A DNA stretch of 64,000 bases from JAVBLP01 sp052034625 (GCA_052034625.1 JBPOII010000022.1:62001-126000); one strand, 5' to 3'. Shown: positions 19,048-28,310, counted from the stretch's first letter. Notes: generated by a model from the letters alone, not told the origin. A program made the numbers and translations.

Positions 19048-20262
19048 CTATTTCCTTAATATCGCAAAAGATACATAGCGTCTATTCTCATTACCACCTT
19101 TCGCTATAATTTCACAAATATATATTCCATTGGCAAGTCCTTCACCGGAATAATGTTTCGCATACCATTCTTCTTCATTAACTCCGACTGAGCGTCTTTG
19201 AGAATCTATTACTTTACTTACAAATTTTCCCGCCCTGTCATAAATATTTATAGTTACTGAAGCATCTTCATCTATTGCATACTTTATTTTCATCGGATAT
19301 CCGGCTTTTGGATTATACGGTGAAGGATATGGAAGCAATAATGCAATCGGTTCTTTGCTCGCCATAAAACTTGACAATGCAGAAAATATTTCGCTGGGAG
19401 TACCATTATCAAGCATTTCAATATACACACTGTATTCCTGATCCGGCTTTAAAGGTATTCCGTCATATTTATATTCAAGAGTACCCTTAATTTCATCAAG
19501 TATAACATTGCTATAGTCTCCCGTAACGCTGTACAAAGGAGTTGCAGAAACAGTTGATTTTCCTACATATAAACTTATTGTAACGCTTGATTTAGAGAAC
19601 CCATAAGGAGAATATAGCTCAGCTTTAATAAGCGGACGAGTGGAACCTACCGAGGCAGGCTCTATGATCTTAACATATCCACTTTCTCCCGCAACAATTA
19701 TTTTATAAAGAACCGTACGTCCATTCGCACTGACAGTGTTTTGAGCATACCATTCTATATAGTTGGCTCCGGGCTTTAATCCGCTGGATACTGTAACAGA
19801 AAAAGATTTTTCAGCAACAGCCTCACTCTCTACATCCCATTCTTCATACCATGGATCAGAAGAATTCGGTACCGCCCCATGTGAAACTCTGCATTTAACC
19901 TGCCTTAAATATCCCTGAAAAGTTGTTACTGTCACTCCCGCATTAACAACTGTTGATGAAGAAATACTCCCGTCGCTTGGGGTCTGGTTTGAAAAAACTA
20001 TATCATTGTTAGGCGGAAGTGCAATAGAAGCAAGCACGCCTGTATCAAGTATATAGTCCATGGTTGAGGCAGTCTCAGTAAATACTATGCCATTATTGAC
20101 TGAAGTTGAAGCTTTATATTTATTATTACTGGAAGATACAGCTTCTGAATTTCCATCTGAAATAGAAACATCTCCTTTATAATTCTGGTTTTGTGCATAA
20201 GAAAAACTTACGCAAAATAAAATAAACAAGACTGGAAAAAATAATAATGTTTTTTTTATCAT
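19048..20262 (-). CDS. Secreted protein with C-terminal FlgD-Ig / T9SS-sorting-like domain
   Basis: 404 residues. The signal peptide ends at SYAQ. The middle is beta-rich and of unknown fold. The last 90 residues begin LLPYPSPYNPKAGY and continue with SVTINIYDRAGKFV, GLANGIYICEI and a final YVSFAILRK. This matches the FlgD Ig-like domain family, which overlaps the type A sorting domains of type 9 secretion. It overlaps the fibre-like gene upstream by 4 bases and sits 1 base before the PorV-like barrel gene. Likely a surface-exported or surface-assembly protein. Confidence 0.82.
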   Translation of the reverse strand: MIKKTLLFFPVLFILFCVSFSYAQNQNYKGDVSISDGNSEAVSSSNNKYKASTSVNNGIVFTETASTMDYILDTGVLASIALPPNNDIVFSNQTPSDGSISSSTVVNAGVTVTTFQGYLRQVKCRVSHGAVPNSSDPWYEEWDVESEAVAEKSFSVTVSSGLKPGANYIEWYAQNTVSANGRTVLYKIIVAGESGYVKIIEPASVGSTRPLIKAELYSPYGFSKSSVTISLYVGKSTVSATPLYSVTGDYSNVILDEIKGTLEYKYDGIPLKPDQEYSVYIEMLDNGTPSEIFSALSSFMASKEPIALLLPYPSPYNPKAGYPMKIKYAIDEDASVTINIYDRAGKFVSKVIDSQRRSVGVNEEEWYAKHYSGEGLANGIYICEIIAKGGNENRRYVSFAILRK

Positions 20263-21878
20263 TGTATATTCACCAATGCCAAGATCTTACCTCTTGACCC
20301 CATATAATTTTCCAAAGCTTTTCCTATAATTGTTCCGGGCTTTGGATCAACGGCTTTCATAGCATATCCGGGAGTTGATGATGCTACAAGTAAATCTCCG
20401 CGTTTTATATCTCCGCCTTCATTAGTTACATTTACAGGTACTTTTCCTACAAGTGCAAGTTTATAGCCTTTTTCACTTGCATTCAATAAAATGCCCGGCT
20501 CCGTAGATATCACTCCAGCTACTTTAGTATCATTTGCGGTTTTAGATTTTTCTATATATCCGTCTCTTGTATCTGAAATTACCACAACATCACCAGGATT
20601 TAAAATATCATTTGAAGGATAAATTTCAGCAAGGTCTGCAGGTTCAATAATCACTGTATTTGTAGAATATATCTGACCAGCTACATGAAGATTTCCTTCA
20701 ACTTTTATTCTTAAATTTACATTATCCCAAGAAATACTTGATGTACCGATAGAAAAAACATCGTCATATGCCGATGCAGCTCTTTGTGCAAAAGTTGATG
20801 TAGCTGATTCGGTTGCCCATGTCGATGTACCTGAATTGGTTGCCCAAGTTGCAGAAGAAACTGGACCGCTAAGAGAATTTGCAACATCTGCAAAGCCGGC
20901 ATTGGCTGACCAAGTTGATGTACCGGCATTCGTTGCCCAAGTCGATGTGCCGGAATTCGTTACCCATGTCGATGTGCCGGAATTCGTTGACCAAGTCGTT
21001 GTCCCGGTAGTAACAACACCGCTTCTCAAATTGTGAGCTATATTAGCTCCTGATGCCCAAGTCGTTGTTCCAGTAGTAACAACGCCGGTTCTTAAGCTAT
21101 CTGCTATATTAGCTGTATTAGCAATTGTAGAACCTGAAGCCCAAGTCGTTGTCCCAGTAGTAACAACACCGCTTCTCAGATTGTGAGCTATATTAGCTCC
21201 TGATGCCCAAGTCGTTGTCCCGGTAGTAACAACGCCGGTTCTTAAGCCATCTGCTATATTAGCTGTATTAGCAATTGTAGAACCTGATGACCAAGTCGTT
21301 GTTCCAGTAGTAACAACGCCGGTTCTCAGATTGTATGCCGTCACTGTATTTATTGCCCACTGTGCTGTACTAACAGTAACTCCGCTTTCTACAGCTTTAG
21401 CCATTGCGGCAGATGCAACAAAAATCTGAAAAGGATTCTCAAGAGAATTTGACACAATTTTTTCAGGAGTAATAGATCCGTTTGCTACTGACATTGCATA
21501 TAAACTTGAAGTGAGCGGTGTCCTGCCGAAAATTTCGTAATCATCAGTACTCTTTTCTTTAAATCCTACCTCTATATACAATTGTTGATTTAAAGCCGCC
21601 AAAATTGCGGATTGTCCACCAATATCTATATTAACTGTATAAATACCGTTATCTACTCTTTTATTATTAAGTAGTATATCGGTCCCCACTTGTGAACCTC
21701 CGCTAGCCTGAGTATGAAAAGTAAATTTAAAAAATGCATTATCAGTTGTTATCGGCACACCGGAATTGTCGGTAATTCTGCCTTGGAAAGACAGTATTTT
21801 TGGGACATCCGCAAATGCAGAAGATACAAACATCATACAGAAAAACAAAAACAATGAAACTCTAAATAATTTTTTCAT
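20259..21878 (-). CDS. Tail-fibre-like secreted repeat protein
   Basis: Start set at ATG 21878: it has AGAGGTGAT just upstream and a clean signal peptide (MKKLFRVSLFLFFCMMFVSSAFA). A longer reading from 21974 runs into the kinase gene. Of 539 residues, about 25-175 form a beta-domain (ILSFQGRITDNSGVPI), and about 180-316 are short repeats: five copies of LR[TS]GVVTTGTTTW and several GTSTWxTN units of 8 residues. The C-terminal 170 residues (ADLAEIYPSNDILNPGDVVV, GDLLVASSTPGYAM) resemble the terminal domain of fibre/adhesin-like proteins, some of which self-cleave. Probably a trimeric surface fibre; function unproven. Confidence 0.82.
   Translation of the reverse strand: MKKLFRVSLFLFFCMMFVSSAFADVPKILSFQGRITDNSGVPITTDNAFFKFTFHTQASGGSQVGTDILLNNKRVDNGIYTVNIDIGGQSAILAALNQQLYIEVGFKEKSTDDYEIFGRTPLTSSLYAMSVANGSITPEKIVSNSLENPFQIFVASAAMAKAVESGVTVSTAQWAINTVTAYNLRTGVVTTGTTTWSSGSTIANTANIADGLRTGVVTTGTTTWASGANIAHNLRSGVVTTGTTTWASGSTIANTANIADSLRTGVVTTGTTTWASGANIAHNLRSGVVTTGTTTWSTNSGTSTWVTNSGTSTWATNAGTSTWSANAGFADVANSLSGPVSSATWATNSGTSTWATESATSTFAQRAASAYDDVFSIGTSSISWDNVNLRIKVEGNLHVAGQIYSTNTVIIEPADLAEIYPSNDILNPGDVVVISDTRDGYIEKSKTANDTKVAGVISTEPGILLNASEKGYKLALVGKVPVNVTNEGGDIKRGDLLVASSTPGYAMKAVDPKPGTIIGKALENYMGSRGKILALVNIQ
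20930..21345. repeat. In-frame tandem repeats inside the fibre-like gene
   Basis: The DNA shows alternating units that repeat the segment CAAGTCGTTGT and GTAACAAC every 65-85 bases (five copies). At the 20930-21000 end there are 24-base units encoding GTSTWxTN. Near-identity at the nucleotide level (e.g. 21040-21120 against 21175-21255) implies recent duplication, so the number of units may vary between strains. Confidence 0.85.
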
Positions 21879-21889
21879 ATCACCTCTTA

Positions 21890-24799
21890 CTATTTTAAAG
21901 GTTTTGCACAGTTTACGCAAAATCTTAATTTTCTGCCAGCGGGCACAGTATTTATATATCCGCATTGCGGACATACTATTACCTTAACATCATCCTGTTG
22001 TTTTTTAGCCGGTTCCGTTTTTTTAATCCTTTTCGCATCACGTTCTGCCTTATCTCTAGCTTCCTTTTCCCTCTTTTCTCTTTCTTTACGCTCTTTTTCA
22101 GTCTCAACAATAATAGGTTCCTCAACAATAGGTTCAGGCGGAACTTCAGGAACTAAAACAGCTTTATAATTTCTGCCTTTGCCCGGAGGTAAAGTAGTTT
22201 CAAAATTCTGTTCAATATAACCCTGGGCTATAAATTTACCTTTGAGCGATCCGGGGTTAAATTTCTTTGTCCACTTGCCTTTTGCATCCGTTTTACCGGA
22301 TATTTTATCCTGAACCCATATATAAACACCCTCAACAGGAACTTCTTTTTCTTCGGCATTTAAGGAAACAACAGTAAGATTAAAAGGAACTGGAGCATAT
22401 TCCATCACAGCATTTACCGATGAAATATCCGCTACATCAACATTATTGGCATAATAAGGTTTATACTCATCTGCCGTAAAAGTAAAGTTGTACTTTCCGC
22501 TTGGAAGAGGAACAATTATTGGTTTCCCCGTACCTATACTCTTTGTAGTATTAAACTCTTTGCTCTGAATATTGAGTCTCGCAATAAATGATTCTTTATT
22601 TCCCTTAGAACTTACTCTGAAAGAAATAAGCTTATTCATATGTACATAAAGTTCTGACGGAGCGGAAGCACTTATTTCAATAGGATTTATAGCTTCACCA
22701 TAACGTCCTTCAGGATCAAGCATTCTTACTTTATAATTTCCGGCTTTGATATTGGATTTTAAAGGAGTATGTCCTCTGGGCTGTCCTTCTCCTTCAATAT
22801 GTACCATCATATTCTCAGGGACAGAAGTAAAAGTGAACTGTTTGAACATATGTCCTTTTATACTGAAAACATTCTCACCGTCAATATTTTTAAGCTCTGT
22901 TTCCCAATAACGTTTATCAACGCCGCCGAACATTTCGTCCTTATTTGGTTTTGAAAAATCAACATTACACTGGCCTTCTTTCGATTCTTTAGCTTTTGAA
23001 CCAAGATCTTCATAACCGGCAAGCGTAAGCCTTACTGTATGTTCTCCTGCCATAAGCTGTATCTTGCAGGGCGTAACGCCGAATTTATTTCCGTCAACAT
23101 AAACATCAGCACCCTGAGGCTCAGAATTCACATCAAGAAGAAAATCAAACATGATCTCGATCTTCTCCTGGGCTGCTTTACCTGATTTGCCGGACCTTTC
23201 TTCAATTCTGACAACACGCTGCACAGGTCTAAAGCCCTCTTTAAGCGCTGTTATTATATATGTCTGCGGCTGTACTTTTCTAAGAGGTATCGGAGAAGCT
23301 GAACTTTCATTCTGAAGCAAGACTTCACCTTCTTTAGTTTTCATACTTACTGTTGCACCTGACGGAACTGTAGTAATAACTACATCAGGCGGATTTATTC
23401 GTGCATAAACACCTTTTCCGAAAGGAGTGATCTGAAGAAATATATCAAGCCCTAAAAACAATAAAAGCGCAATAATAATAGCTATTAGTATCTTTATTAT
23501 TTTACTTTTCATTGCCTTGAACTTATTGACAAGCCAGTCTCCAACCTCTTCAAATACTGTTTTGCCTTTAGCTTCAGCCTGAGCTTGTTGAGGATCTATA
23601 GGCATCTGCCCGGGAATATCTCCGCTTGGCTGAACCGGAGGCTGCTGTGCTGCAGGAATAGATGCTGCCGCTCCTGCTGCCGGATCGCCGGTTATCGGCG
23701 GAGGTATAACTGCAGTAGCCTGTTCATCACTTGTGTCTCCGACAATGAAATCACTACATGTTATTCTTGGTATTGCATTATTGCTTTTTATTTCCTGTCT
23801 GTCTAAACCTTTTACAAGGTTTACTATATTGTCGGAAGCTTTTAACTCTTTCTCCATAACTTTTGAGATAAAAGTCGCAAGATCAACTGCAAGCTCTTCC
23901 GTTTCCACGCCTTTTAAGAGCCTTCTTAGATCGCGGTACATTTCGATGGCTCTTTCATATCTCATATCTCTGTCTTTTTCAAGAGATTTTGTGAGTATTT
24001 CACCTATTTCATATGGAAGGTTTATACCGGCAAGTAAACCGGTATCAAATTTCTGATTTAAAACTTGCGACCTTATTTCAGAATCTTCGCCTTTATAAAG
24101 TTGCTGACCGGTTATCATCTCATAAAAAACAACACCGGTAGAAAAAATATCAGTACGATGGTCAAGATCACTCGCCCCTTTAATCTGCTCAGGGGACATA
24201 TAAGGATATTTGCCGGTTACTACTTTCTGTTTCATTCCTTCACTTATCTCCTCAGCGGTTTTTGCTACACCGAAATCGCTGAGCTTTACATTTCCGTCAA
24301 ATGAAATAAGAACGTTTCCGGGAGAAATATCTCTATAGACTATACCATAAGGTTTGCCAGTTATAGAATCTCTCGCAAGTCTGTTGGCATAATCAAGAGC
24401 CTTAAGCATACTTATGGAAATCAATACTGCAAGTTCCCAAGGTATTTTTATCTTAAGCTCATTACATCTTTTAATCAAATCTTCAAGGTCAACACCGCGC
24501 ACAAAATCCATAGATATATAGTAAGAGCCATTGCTGCCTTTCCAAAAGTGTTGAGTCCTTACAATATTATCATGGATAATATTTTTTGCTATCAAAGCTT
24601 CTTTATAGAACATTTCAACGAACTTTGGTTCGGTATATTCACTAAGAAGTTCTTTTACGGCAATAAAATTACGCAAGCTAAAATCATAGGCCTGCCACAC
24701 AACTCCAAATGCACCCTGACCTATTTTTTTAACTGTTACATATTGATCATTAATAAATAAACCTAAATCTAGACCCTCGTGAGATTGATTTTCATCCAT
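21890..24799 (-). CDS. Transmembrane Ser/Thr protein kinase with PEGA domains and C-terminal zinc ribbon
   Basis: 969 residues. Kinase domain about 18-290: glycine loop GQGAFGVV (28-35), Lys49 (AVKE), catalytic Asp157 in YRDISPGN (the usual His is Tyr) and DFG at 175-177. A Pro/Ala-rich linker leads to a TM at about 431-452. Outside lie at least three PEGA-type domains (about 466-530, 545-590, 645-700) and further beta modules. A Lys/Glu-rich helix (895-935) follows, and a CPQC...CVNC zinc ribbon forms the very C-terminus. It heads the signalling/envelope cluster, with phosphatase and FHA reader downstream. Substrates unknown. Confidence 0.94.
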   Translation of the reverse strand: MDENQSHEGLDLGLFINDQYVTVKKIGQGAFGVVWQAYDFSLRNFIAVKELLSEYTEPKFVEMFYKEALIAKNIIHDNIVRTQHFWKGSNGSYYISMDFVRGVDLEDLIKRCNELKIKIPWELAVLISISMLKALDYANRLARDSITGKPYGIVYRDISPGNVLISFDGNVKLSDFGVAKTAEEISEGMKQKVVTGKYPYMSPEQIKGASDLDHRTDIFSTGVVFYEMITGQQLYKGEDSEIRSQVLNQKFDTGLLAGINLPYEIGEILTKSLEKDRDMRYERAIEMYRDLRRLLKGVETEELAVDLATFISKVMEKELKASDNIVNLVKGLDRQEIKSNNAIPRITCSDFIVGDTSDEQATAVIPPPITGDPAAGAAASIPAAQQPPVQPSGDIPGQMPIDPQQAQAEAKGKTVFEEVGDWLVNKFKAMKSKIIKILIAIIIALLLFLGLDIFLQITPFGKGVYARINPPDVVITTVPSGATVSMKTKEGEVLLQNESSASPIPLRKVQPQTYIITALKEGFRPVQRVVRIEERSGKSGKAAQEKIEIMFDFLLDVNSEPQGADVYVDGNKFGVTPCKIQLMAGEHTVRLTLAGYEDLGSKAKESKEGQCNVDFSKPNKDEMFGGVDKRYWETELKNIDGENVFSIKGHMFKQFTFTSVPENMMVHIEGEGQPRGHTPLKSNIKAGNYKVRMLDPEGRYGEAINPIEISASAPSELYVHMNKLISFRVSSKGNKESFIARLNIQSKEFNTTKSIGTGKPIIVPLPSGKYNFTFTADEYKPYYANNVDVADISSVNAVMEYAPVPFNLTVVSLNAEEKEVPVEGVYIWVQDKISGKTDAKGKWTKKFNPGSLKGKFIAQGYIEQNFETTLPPGKGRNYKAVLVPEVPPEPIVEEPIIVETEKERKEREKREKEARDKAERDAKRIKKTEPAKKQQDDVKVIVCPQCGYINTVPAGRKLRFCVNCAKPLK

Positions 24800-24834
24800 T
24801 AATTTTTCACCTTTAAGATAAATAAATTTTTAAT

Positions 24835-24862
24835 ATATTATATACTATTATCTTCCTGTCAA
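24835..24862 (-). promoter_or_regulatory. Probable promoter of the kinase-led cluster
   Basis: Minus strand: TTGACA (24862-24857), a 16-base spacer and TAATAT (24840-24835), in the 81-base gap between scpB and the kinase gene. A good ribosome site AAAGGTG (24809-24815) precedes the kinase ATG. The -10 box is weak; an alternative TATAAT lies only 14 bases from the -35. Confidence 0.5.
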
Positions 24863-24880
24863 CAACAACTATTTCAAAAT

Positions 24881-25756
24881 TCAGGAATTTTCATCATCAT
24901 TATTTAATTTGCCGTTTTCTATGTTGTCCTGATATTGGCTTCCATTCTGTTTGTTAGTATCGCCAAAATTTTCATTTTTTTCAATATTTTTTTCGATATT
25001 TTTTTCATTTAAAGGGCTATCGGCTTCAGTTTTAGCATCAGGCTGCAAGTCATTTTCTTCCAATGCGGAAAGGTCCACTGGCTCTTCATTATTTTCAATA
25101 TCATCAAAATCGGATGTTTTTTTTGCGGTATCTTCAGCACTTTCATCTTTTGAGTTTTCATGAGCTTCCATATTTTCTTCACCTTCAAAAGGAAGTTCAG
25201 GTTCAGGAGGATTATCACTCTGCTGAACCTCTTTTGGCATATCTTCTATTAAAGGAAGCTCGCTCAAATGTGCTAAACCAAAATGCTTCAGGAAGTCTTG
25301 TGTAGTGCCATAAAGCAAAGGACGTCCCAGAGCTTCTTTTCTTCCAACTATTTTTATAAGTTTTCTTTCAAGAAGAGTGTCTAAAACACCTGATGATTCC
25401 ACCCCTCTCAGTTCATCGATTTCTGCTCTGGTTATAGGCTGTTTATAGGCAACCATTGCAAGAGTTTCAAGTGCCGGAGGAGAAAGTTTTATCACGCTCT
25501 TTTCTTTTAAAAGTTTTTTTATCCAAGGGGAAAAATTAGATCTAGTAGCAAAAGTCCAACCATTAGCCACAAATTTTATTTCATAAGGTTTATCCATTTG
25601 TTCATATTCGGTTTTCAATTCATTTAACAGATTTTCAATGTTTTCTATATCCGAATAATCTTCTTTGAGTATATCTTTAAGCTCTTTTACGCTCAAAGGT
25701 CTTTCTGAAACAAAAAGTAATGCTTCTAAAACTTGTTTTACTTCAGATATTTCCAT
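24881..25756 (-). CDS. scpB: Segregation and condensation protein B with acidic tail
   Basis: Kleisin-associated winged-helix subunit of the SMC-ScpAB condensin. Start chosen at ATG 25756 (third of three ATGs in a row), 6 bases after AGAGG; a 25810 start would run deep into scpA. The 291-residue protein has tandem winged helices (SEVKQVLEALLFVSERPLS; LSPPALETLAMVAYKQPI; RGVESSGVLDTLLERKLI) up to about 175. A roughly 110-residue, very acidic low-complexity tail (Asp/Glu/Asn-rich) follows, longer than usual for the family. It overlaps scpA by 14 bases. Confidence 0.93.
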   Translation of the reverse strand: MEISEVKQVLEALLFVSERPLSVKELKDILKEDYSDIENIENLLNELKTEYEQMDKPYEIKFVANGWTFATRSNFSPWIKKLLKEKSVIKLSPPALETLAMVAYKQPITRAEIDELRGVESSGVLDTLLERKLIKIVGRKEALGRPLLYGTTQDFLKHFGLAHLSELPLIEDMPKEVQQSDNPPEPELPFEGEENMEAHENSKDESAEDTAKKTSDFDDIENNEEPVDLSALEENDLQPDAKTEADSPLNEKNIEKNIEKNENFGDTNKQNGSQYQDNIENGKLNNDDENS

Positions 25757-26612
25757 CATCATCCTCTCGGTTCTCACTTGGTATTTCCCGGTTTTCGTCT
25801 TCTGCGACAAGTTCCAGGTCAGGAGCAGGAGCTTCCTGTTGATCCTGATTTTCTTTATTCTCTTCTATAAACTCAAAAACTTCATCGTCATTCGTTTCTT
25901 TTACTTCCGGTTCAATTTCATTATACACTCTGTATATTCTTATTTCATCAAAAAGTTCTGACTGTTTTGCCGCAATCTGTTTGCTCTTTATAAGTTCAAG
26001 AACGGCCATAAATGAAACTATCAACGCCATTCTGGTTTTTTGAAGCTTAAGTATCTCAGTAAAAGAAATGTACTGGCGTCCTTCAAGTATATCAAGTATT
26101 TCCCTTATCTTTGTTTCAATAGGGATCTCTTTATACATGATCTCTTTGACGCTTTCCGGAAGAGCCGTCAAAGCTTCGCGGAAACTCGACATAAGGTCAA
26201 ATAAAGTCGCATCGAGAATAAAATCATGCTTATTGATGACAGGTGCAGGTCTATAATATACTTGCGAATTTTCAATAGCTTTATATGATAAAAGTTTCCC
26301 TATTTCTTTATACTTCTGATATTCAAGGAGCCTGTTCTTTAATTGATCGAAAGGATCTTCTTCAGAATCTTCTTTTTCCCCTTCCGATGGAAGAAGCGTT
26401 TTTGCCTTTATCTGCATAAGAGTTGAAGCCATTACAAGGAATTCGCCGGCAATATCAATATTAAGTTCTTTCATAAGATCTAAATAAGATAAATATTCTG
26501 AAGTGATTTCAGCTATCTTTATTTCGCTTATCTCAAGATCATTCTTTTTTATAAGATGAAGTAAAAGGTCTAAAGGACCTTCAAAAACATCCAGATTAAC
26601 ATCGTATACCAT
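25743..26612 (-). CDS. scpA: Segregation and condensation protein A (kleisin)
   Basis: Bridges the SMC heads in chromosome condensation. 289 residues, starting MVYDVNLDVFEGPLDLLLHLI, the family signature. The N-terminal helical SMC-neck-binding region includes FLVMASTLMQIKAKTLLP. The C-terminal winged helix lies around 180-235 (FTEILKLQKTRMALIVSFMAVLELIK). A short acidic tail follows. Co-transcribed with scpB and downstream of trpS (13-base gap). Confidence 0.95.
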   Translation of the reverse strand: MVYDVNLDVFEGPLDLLLHLIKKNDLEISEIKIAEITSEYLSYLDLMKELNIDIAGEFLVMASTLMQIKAKTLLPSEGEKEDSEEDPFDQLKNRLLEYQKYKEIGKLLSYKAIENSQVYYRPAPVINKHDFILDATLFDLMSSFREALTALPESVKEIMYKEIPIETKIREILDILEGRQYISFTEILKLQKTRMALIVSFMAVLELIKSKQIAAKQSELFDEIRIYRVYNEIEPEVKETNDDEVFEFIEENKENQDQQEAPAPDLELVAEDENREIPSENREDDDGNI

Positions 26613-26625
26613 TAAAATACCTTAT

Positions 26626-27600
26626 TTAGAATTTTATCGCTTTTCTGACTTCTTCCATAGTTTTTCCGGCAGCTTCTCTTGCTTTTTCATTGCCTTCTTC
26701 TACGATTTTTTCAATATATGCTTTATCGCTCATTATCTCATTTCTTTTTTGTGCAAGAGGCTTCATAAATTCAGAAAGCATTTCCATTATCTGTTTTTTG
26801 CAAAGCATACAGCCAACACTGCCTGCCTTACATTCAGCTTCTCTTGCCTGATAATCTTTATTGAATATTTTATGGAAAGCAAAAACCACACAGCCTTCAG
26901 GATGTCCGGGATCATCTTTTTTTATTTTCAAAGGGTCTGTATACATATTTTTGACCTTTTCTTTCATTGTATCATCATCTTCGCCGAGCAATATGGAATT
27001 GCCGTAAGATTTTGACATTTTTCTTGAATCTATCCCCGGTACTCTTGCGGATTTTGTGAGTTTTGCCTGCGGTTCAATAAGTGTATCGCCGTAAAAATTA
27101 TTAAATCTTCTTGCCACTTCCCTTGTAAGTTCAAGATGTGAAAGCTGGTCTTCCCCTACAGGAACGATATCAGCTTTATAAAGTACAATATCAGCTGCTT
27201 GAAGAACGGGGTAACCCAAAAAACCATAATTATTCAGATCTTTATTTTTAATTTCATTAAGCTGCTCTTTATATGTAGGACATCTATAAAGCCAGCCAAG
27301 CGGCGTAACCATAGATAAAATTAAAAAAAGCTCGCTGTGCTGCGGAACTTCTGACTGTTTAAATATAACACTTTTTTGCGGGTCTATACCGGCTGTAAGC
27401 CAATCTGCAACCATTTCAAAAGTATTTTCTTCAACTTTTGATGTATCTGCATATTCTGTCGTCAAGGCATGCCAATCTGCCGACATATAATAACAATCGT
27501 ATTCTTCTTGAAGCTCAACCCAATTTTTTAGAGCCCCAAAATAATGTCCAAGATGAAGTCTTCCGGTCGGACGCATACCCGACAATACTTTTTTTCGCAT
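26626..27600 (-). CDS. trpS: Tryptophanyl-tRNA synthetase
   Basis: Class I synthetase charging tRNA-Trp. 324 residues, the usual bacterial length. SGMRPTGRLHLGHYFGAL carries the HIGH-like motif, KMSKSYGNSI the KMSKS loop, and GEDQLSHLELTREVARRFN is typical of TrpRS. Lies 10 bases after the M50 protease gene and ahead of scpA. Confidence 0.97.
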   Translation of the reverse strand: MRKKVLSGMRPTGRLHLGHYFGALKNWVELQEEYDCYYMSADWHALTTEYADTSKVEENTFEMVADWLTAGIDPQKSVIFKQSEVPQHSELFLILSMVTPLGWLYRCPTYKEQLNEIKNKDLNNYGFLGYPVLQAADIVLYKADIVPVGEDQLSHLELTREVARRFNNFYGDTLIEPQAKLTKSARVPGIDSRKMSKSYGNSILLGEDDDTMKEKVKNMYTDPLKIKKDDPGHPEGCVVFAFHKIFNKDYQAREAECKAGSVGCMLCKKQIMEMLSEFMKPLAQKRNEIMSDKAYIEKIVEEGNEKAREAAGKTMEEVRKAIKF

Positions 27601-27610
27601 TTTTCCTCTT

Positions 27611-28249
27611 TTACATAATCGGTCTGCCTATGATAAGAACTAGAAAAAGATTTACCACAGGACCGGCTATTTTCCATATTATGCCCGACCATAAAAGAAT
27701 GATCAGTATCATAAAACTTAAGAACGGATTCATATTTAGATATTTATAGGCAATATCACTCGGCATAAAATAAGTTACTACTTTTGAGCCGTCAAGCGGC
27801 GGAATAGGTATCAAATTGATTATCGGCAAAATTATATTTAATATCACTACGATCGATAAAATCAACACAATAGATCCGCCTGCACCTTGGTAAAAATCCG
27901 GGAACATTCCTATTATTCTTATTCCCATACCGGCTAAAAAGGCAAGCATTATATTTGAAAGCGGCCCTGCAAAAGAAACAAGAGGAATATCAATTTTGGG
28001 GTTTTTTAATCTTGAAAAATTTACAGGAACAGGTTTTGCCCAGCCGAAAATTATAGGTGATTTAGTAATGATCAATATTGCAGGTAAAATGATACTGCCG
28101 AACAGATCTATATGCGGTATCGGATTTAGAGTTATCCTGCCTGCCATTTTTGCCGTATCATCGCCTCTTATATATGCCGTATAAGCATGGGCAACTTCAT
28201 GTATTATAATTGAAAATATAAGCACAACTATATATATAAGTCCTATCAT
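27611..28249 (-). CDS. Membrane M50 (site-2-type) metalloprotease, YwhC-like
   Basis: 212 residues with about five TMs. The zinc motif HEVAH is at 17-21 in the first TM, and the distal ligand motif is NLIPIPPLDGSK. Short form without PDZ or CBS domain, as in the rhomboid-like YwhC/SREBP-protease group found beside trpS and scpA in many bacteria. Substrate unknown. The conserved neighbourhood (M50-trpS-scpA-scpB) suggests co-expression rather than shared function. Confidence 0.9.
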   Translation of the reverse strand: MIGLIYIVVLIFSIIIHEVAHAYTAYIRGDDTAKMAGRITLNPIPHIDLFGSIILPAILIITKSPIIFGWAKPVPVNFSRLKNPKIDIPLVSFAGPLSNIMLAFLAGMGIRIIGMFPDFYQGAGGSIVLILSIVVILNIILPIINLIPIPPLDGSKVVTYFMPSDIAYKYLNMNPFLSFMILIILLWSGIIWKIAGPVVNLFLVLIIGRPIM

Positions 28250-28310
28250 TTCTTCCTTTAAATTAATTCGGTATTAAATAAGATTTTAAATATACAAAAT
28301 ATACTTATTA

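Noticed and set aside
10565..24799. Type VI or complete type IX secretion locus
   Set aside because: Only regulator-like (kinase, PP2C, FHA) and PorV/C-terminal-domain-like parts are present; no TssB/C, VgrG, ClpV, SprA, PorK/L/M/N genes are seen.
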